A stretch of DNA of 15,216 bases from an uncultured Eubacteriales bacterium. Lineage in GTDB: Bacteria > Bacillota > Clostridia > Oscillospirales > Oscillospiraceae. Both the position numbers and the translations under genes were made by a program. The stretch spans positions 1 through 15,216 of the forward strand of contig URDK01000069.1 of the NCBI GenBank assembly GCA_900546485.1, in the 5' to 3' direction. This document shows positions 12,894-15,216 of this stretch, one piece after another. Each line of letters begins with the position of its first letter. Position 1 is the first letter of the stretch. Below the pieces are notes generated by a model, which searched no databases, was not told where the DNA came from, and saw only the letters and a program-made list of their open reading frames with translations.

Positions 12894-13364
12894 TTAATTC
12901 AATATGTAGTTGCTCCAGAGGCCATCGACGTAATCATCTGAGGTGAACAGCAGGCTCACATTCTCGATATCATAGCCGGAGCCGAAATCGATGAAGGGCA
13001 CCCAGAGCACGTCGCTCATCAGCAGCTCCACGCTATGGCCGAAATTGTCCGGGTTGACAAAGGCCGGTATATTCATCTGCCCCTGAAATCTGCGCAGTAT
13101 ACTTTCAAAAAAACCGTATTTCTGCCAGGTCCACACGACATATTCCCTGTCCCCGACGCGGATCGTCCCGTCGAGCTTGTCCTGGGCAAAGAGCGAGCGG
13201 GATACGCTGAGGTCAAATTCGGCGTCAATCGAGCCCCCGGCCGGGTCGGAGCAATATAATTCCATGCTCGCCGTTGTTTTCACCGGGATATGATACCAGA
13301 CAAGCACCCCAGCCGCGACAATGAGCAGGACGCATACGGCGATGAGCTTTTTCCTCTTGCCCAT
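12894..13364 (-). CDS. Hypothetical membrane-anchored protein
   Basis: I do not recognise this 156-residue protein. It has a basic N-terminus (MGKRKK), one hydrophobic segment (about 7-23), and no lipobox or clear signal peptidase site, so it is probably a single-pass protein facing outward. The rest is rich in beta-type and aromatic stretches (REYVVWTWQKYGFFESILRR, VLWVPFIDFGSGYDIENVS). Base composition is more AT-rich than in the neighbouring housekeeping genes. A strong AAAAGGAGG lies 9 bases before the ATG and a good promoter lies further upstream. It leads a short unit with the PPC gene. It is likely a real gene of narrow distribution. Confidence 0.75.
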   Translation of the reverse strand: MGKRKKLIAVCVLLIVAAGVLVWYHIPVKTTASMELYCSDPAGGSIDAEFDLSVSRSLFAQDKLDGTIRVGDREYVVWTWQKYGFFESILRRFQGQMNIPAFVNPDNFGHSVELLMSDVLWVPFIDFGSGYDIENVSLLFTSDDYVDGLWSNYILN

Positions 13365-13396
13365 ATGTGGCCGCCTCCTTTTCGGACTTTACATCC

Positions 13397-13425
13397 ATGA
13401 TAGCACACTTTTCGCTGTTCAGCAA
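13397..13425 (-). promoter_or_regulatory. Promoter of the hypothetical/PPC gene pair
   Basis: On the minus strand TTGCTG (13420-13425) and TATCAT (13397-13402) are spaced by 17 bases, and TG precedes the -10 box by one base (extended -10). The predicted start lies just upstream of AAAAGGAGG at 13374-13382. It fits a vegetative sigma-A type promoter. Confidence 0.6.
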
Positions 13426-13489
13426 TTAGAATCCATTTTTCACGGGGCTTTGCCTCGGGAAAAATACCGCTCGCGGAGCGGAGTGTGAA

Positions 13490-13519
13490 AAATGCACCAG
13501 TCCGCGGACTGGTGCATTT
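13490..13519 (-). terminator. Perfect 30-bp palindrome, probable metG terminator
   Basis: Every base of 13490-13519 pairs with its mirror, centred on CCGCGG. A-rich sequence before it (13488-13492) gives five T on the minus strand, so it works as an intrinsic terminator for metG transcripts 87 bases beyond the stop. On the plus strand it is followed by TTTCTTT (first three in the stem), so it may act in both directions. Confidence 0.72.
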
Positions 13520-13574
13520 CTTTGCGAGCAGCGGAGCGCTGTGACAGCGGCGCTTGCGCCGGGGCTCTTTGGCA

Positions 13575-13595
13575 CGAAATGCCTCCGGCATTTCG
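13575..13595 (-). repeat. Hairpin just after the metG stop codon
   Basis: CGAAATGCC (13575-13583) pairs perfectly with GGCATTTCG (13587-13595) around a 3-base TCC loop, 10 bases after the metG stop. No T-run follows on the minus strand, so it is more likely a 3'-end structure than the terminator itself. Confidence 0.5.
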
Positions 13596-13605
13596 GCCAG
13601 TTTAT

Positions 13606-15216
13606 TTAGCAGAGCTTCGCGCCGGCGGGGATGGCGTCGTCGACGATGAGCAAGTGCAGAGCCTCCTCGCCGTGCTCCTTGTGGACGGCGGAGATGAGCA
13701 TGCCGTTGCTTTCCATGCCCATCATCTTGCGCGGGGGTAGGTTCACGATGGCCACGAGGGTCTTGCCCACGAGGTCCTCGGGCTGGTACCACTTGTGGAT
13801 GCCGGAGAGTATCTGGCGGTCGGTACCCGTGCCGTCGTCGAGGATGAACTTCAAGAGCTTGTCGGACTTCTTCACGGCCTCGCAGCTCTTGACCTTGACG
13901 GCGCGGAAGTCGCTCTTGCAGAAGGTGTCGAAGTCGACCTTTTCCTCGGTCTGCGGCTCTATCTCGACGGGGGGCAGAGCGGCGCGGCGGGCCTCCTCCT
14001 CAAGCTTTTCGAGCTCGGCGAGCTCCTTGTTAAGGTCGATGCGCGGGAAGAGCGTATCGCCCTTCGTGACGGTGACGTCGGCGGGCAGGCTGCCCCAGAC
14101 GGCGGCCTTGTCCCAGCCGGTCTCCTCGCCCTTGGCGCCTATCTGGGCGAAGGCCTTCTCGCAGCTTTCCGGCATGAAGGGCACCAGCAGGCTGGTGCAG
14201 ATACGCAGGCTCTCGAGCAGGTTGTACATGACGGAGGCGAGGCGCGCGCGCTTGCTCTCGTCCTTGGCGAGGGTCCAGGGTGCGGTCTCGTCTATATACT
14301 TGTTGGCGCGGGAAATGACGCGGAAGACCTCTTCCAGCGCGCCCTGTGTGCCGAAGTTGTCCATGAGCTTCTCGTACTTGCCGCGCAGGGACGAGGCCAT
14401 GGCGATGAGCTCGGCGTCCTCGGGGCCTTCCTCGCGCTCGGCGGGCAGAGTGCCGTCAAAGTACTTGAGCACCATGGCGACGGTGCGGGAGAGGAGGTTA
14501 CCGTAGTCGTTGGCGAGGTCGGAATTGATGCGGCTTATGAGCAGCTCGTTGGAGAAGTTGCCGTCCGAGCCGAGGGGGAACTCGCGCATCAGGAAGTACC
14601 TGAGCGCGTCCACGCCGAAGCGACCGGCGAGGATGTAGGGGTCGACGACGTTGCCCTTGGACTTCGACATCTTGCCGCCGCCGAGCAGCAGCCAGCCGTG
14701 GCCAAAGACCTTCTTGGGCAGCGGCTCGCCCACGCTCATGAGCATGGCGGGCCAGATTATGGAGTGGAAGCGGACTATCTCCTTGCCGACCATGTGTACG
14801 TCGGCGGGCCAGTACTTCTCCTTGCCGTCGCGCTTGTCGTTCATGTAGCCGAGGGCGGTGAGGTAGTTGAAGAGCGCGTCCACCCATACGTAGACGACGT
14901 GGCCCGGGTCAAAGTCGACGGGGATGCCCCACTTGAAGCTGGTGCGGGAGACGCAGAGGTCCTCCAGGCCGGGGTCTATGAAGTTCTTTATCATCTCATT
15001 GACGCGGCTGGCAGGCTCCAGGAAGGTGCCGGTGAGCAGCAGCTCGCGCACCTTTTCGGCGTACTTGGAGAGGCGGAAGAAATAGGCCTCCTCCTCGGCG
15101 TACTTGACTTCGCGGCCGCAGTCGGGGCACTTGCCGTCCACGAGCTGGCTCTCGGTCCAGAAGCTCTCGCAGGGGGTGCAGTACATGCCGGAATACTTGC
15201 CCTTATATATGTCGCC
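13606..15216 (-). CDS. metG: Methionyl-tRNA synthetase, 5' end outside window
   Basis: This class Ia synthetase charges tRNA(Met), including initiator tRNA. The frame runs off the right edge, so the N-terminal Rossmann half with the HIGH motif is missing and 536 residues are visible. The fragment opens in the conserved stretch GDIYKGKYSGMYCTPCESFW. It has zinc-knuckle cysteine pairs CTPC and CPDC, the WVDALFNYLTALGY and GKEIVRFHSIIWPAMLMS segments, KMSKS (182-186 of the visible part), the anticodon-binding helical domain, and a C-terminal EMAP/Trbp111-like tRNA-binding OB-fold (last ~110 residues; DFRAVKVKSCEAV, GMESNGMLIS). The Met at 15184-15186 is internal, not a start. Many MetRS proteins have Trp at that position. 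Confidence 0.97.
   Translation of the reverse strand, partial: GDIYKGKYSGMYCTPCESFWTESQLVDGKCPDCGREVKYAEEEAYFFRLSKYAEKVRELLLTGTFLEPASRVNEMIKNFIDPGLEDLCVSRTSFKWGIPVDFDPGHVVYVWVDALFNYLTALGYMNDKRDGKEKYWPADVHMVGKEIVRFHSIIWPAMLMSVGEPLPKKVFGHGWLLLGGGKMSKSKGNVVDPYILAGRFGVDALRYFLMREFPLGSDGNFSNELLISRINSDLANDYGNLLSRTVAMVLKYFDGTLPAEREEGPEDAELIAMASSLRGKYEKLMDNFGTQGALEEVFRVISRANKYIDETAPWTLAKDESKRARLASVMYNLLESLRICTSLLVPFMPESCEKAFAQIGAKGEETGWDKAAVWGSLPADVTVTKGDTLFPRIDLNKELAELEKLEEEARRAALPPVEIEPQTEEKVDFDTFCKSDFRAVKVKSCEAVKKSDKLLKFILDDGTGTDRQILSGIHKWYQPEDLVGKTLVAIVNLPPRKMMGMESNGMLISAVHKEHGEEALHLLIVDDAIPAGAKLC

Larger units (their letters stand above)
13431..13605. other. Hairpin-dense intergenic region downstream of metG
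   Basis: No gene is visible. The stretch packs several inverted repeats: 13467-13481 (CCGCT/AGCGG), the 30-bp palindrome 13490-13519, 13537-13549 (CGCTGT/ACAGCG), 13549-13560 (GGCGC/GCGCC) and 13575-13595 (9-bp stem, 3-base loop). Only the 30-bp palindrome has the T-run expected of an intrinsic terminator. Confidence 0.6.

Noticed and set aside
11511..13364. Vancomycin-resistance cluster
   Set aside because: Only a VanX-like domain is present. No VanA/VanB-type ligase, VanH dehydrogenase or VanRS pair is visible, and the enzyme is predicted to be extracytoplasmic.
13431..13605. CRISPR array or insertion-sequence ends
   Set aside because: The inverted repeats differ in sequence and are not regularly spaced direct repeats. 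No transposase, target-site duplication or cas gene is visible.
15184..15186. ATG at 15186 as the start of metG
   Set aside because: The frame stays open to the window edge and encodes conserved MetRS sequence upstream, so the gene is truncated by the window, not short.

Overview
The window is a GC-rich chromosomal segment that reads as the core genome of a high-GC Firmicute. It is most likely a clostridial gut-type organism of the Oscillospiraceae kind. This is inferred from gene order, GC-rich codon use, AGGAGG-type ribosome binding sites and protein features, not from a database match. No mobile element, CRISPR array, rRNA or tRNA is visible.

Left edge (1-590, plus strand): the last 18 codons of an unidentified gene are followed by a YbaK/EbsC-type Cys-tRNA(Pro) deacylase and a strong terminator hairpin. 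These genes converge on the large minus-strand cluster, whose own terminator lies at 656-681.

Centre (686-11334, minus strand): transcription starts at a good extended -10 promoter near 11329 and runs leftward. The order is Asp23-family protein, nusB, xseA, xseB, ispA, then a 135-bp gap holding a terminator-like hairpin and AT-rich DNA, then dxs, tlyA, nadK, argR, recN, a C_GCAxxG_C_C cysteine-rich protein and tyrS. Most junctions are 1-8 nt stop/start overlaps, usually ATGA, so translation is coupled along the cluster. The grouping nusB-xseA-xseB-ispA-dxs-tlyA-nadK-argR-recN is a known Firmicutes arrangement. It joins isoprenoid precursor supply (dxs, ispA), DNA repair (xseAB, recN), rRNA transcription and modification (nusB, tlyA), NADP supply and arginine control.

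Right part (11335-13430, minus strand): this is the least ordinary stretch. A membrane-anchored protein of unknown function with its own promoter is followed by a PPC/DUF296-domain protein and a terminator. Next comes a lipoprotein with a VanX/DdpX-type D-Ala-D-Ala dipeptidase domain and a C-terminal SH3-like domain. A GC-rich hairpin overlaps the stop codon of that last gene.

Right edge (13431-15216): a hairpin-dense intergenic region, including a perfect 30-bp palindrome, lies downstream of a 5'-truncated metG (methionyl-tRNA synthetase with the C-terminal tRNA-binding domain).

I looked for a new system and did not find convincing evidence of one. The items most worth a second look are the hypothetical/PPC pair beside the dipeptidase lipoprotein, the cysteine-rich protein translationally coupled to recN, and the cluster of hairpins near 13460-13600.
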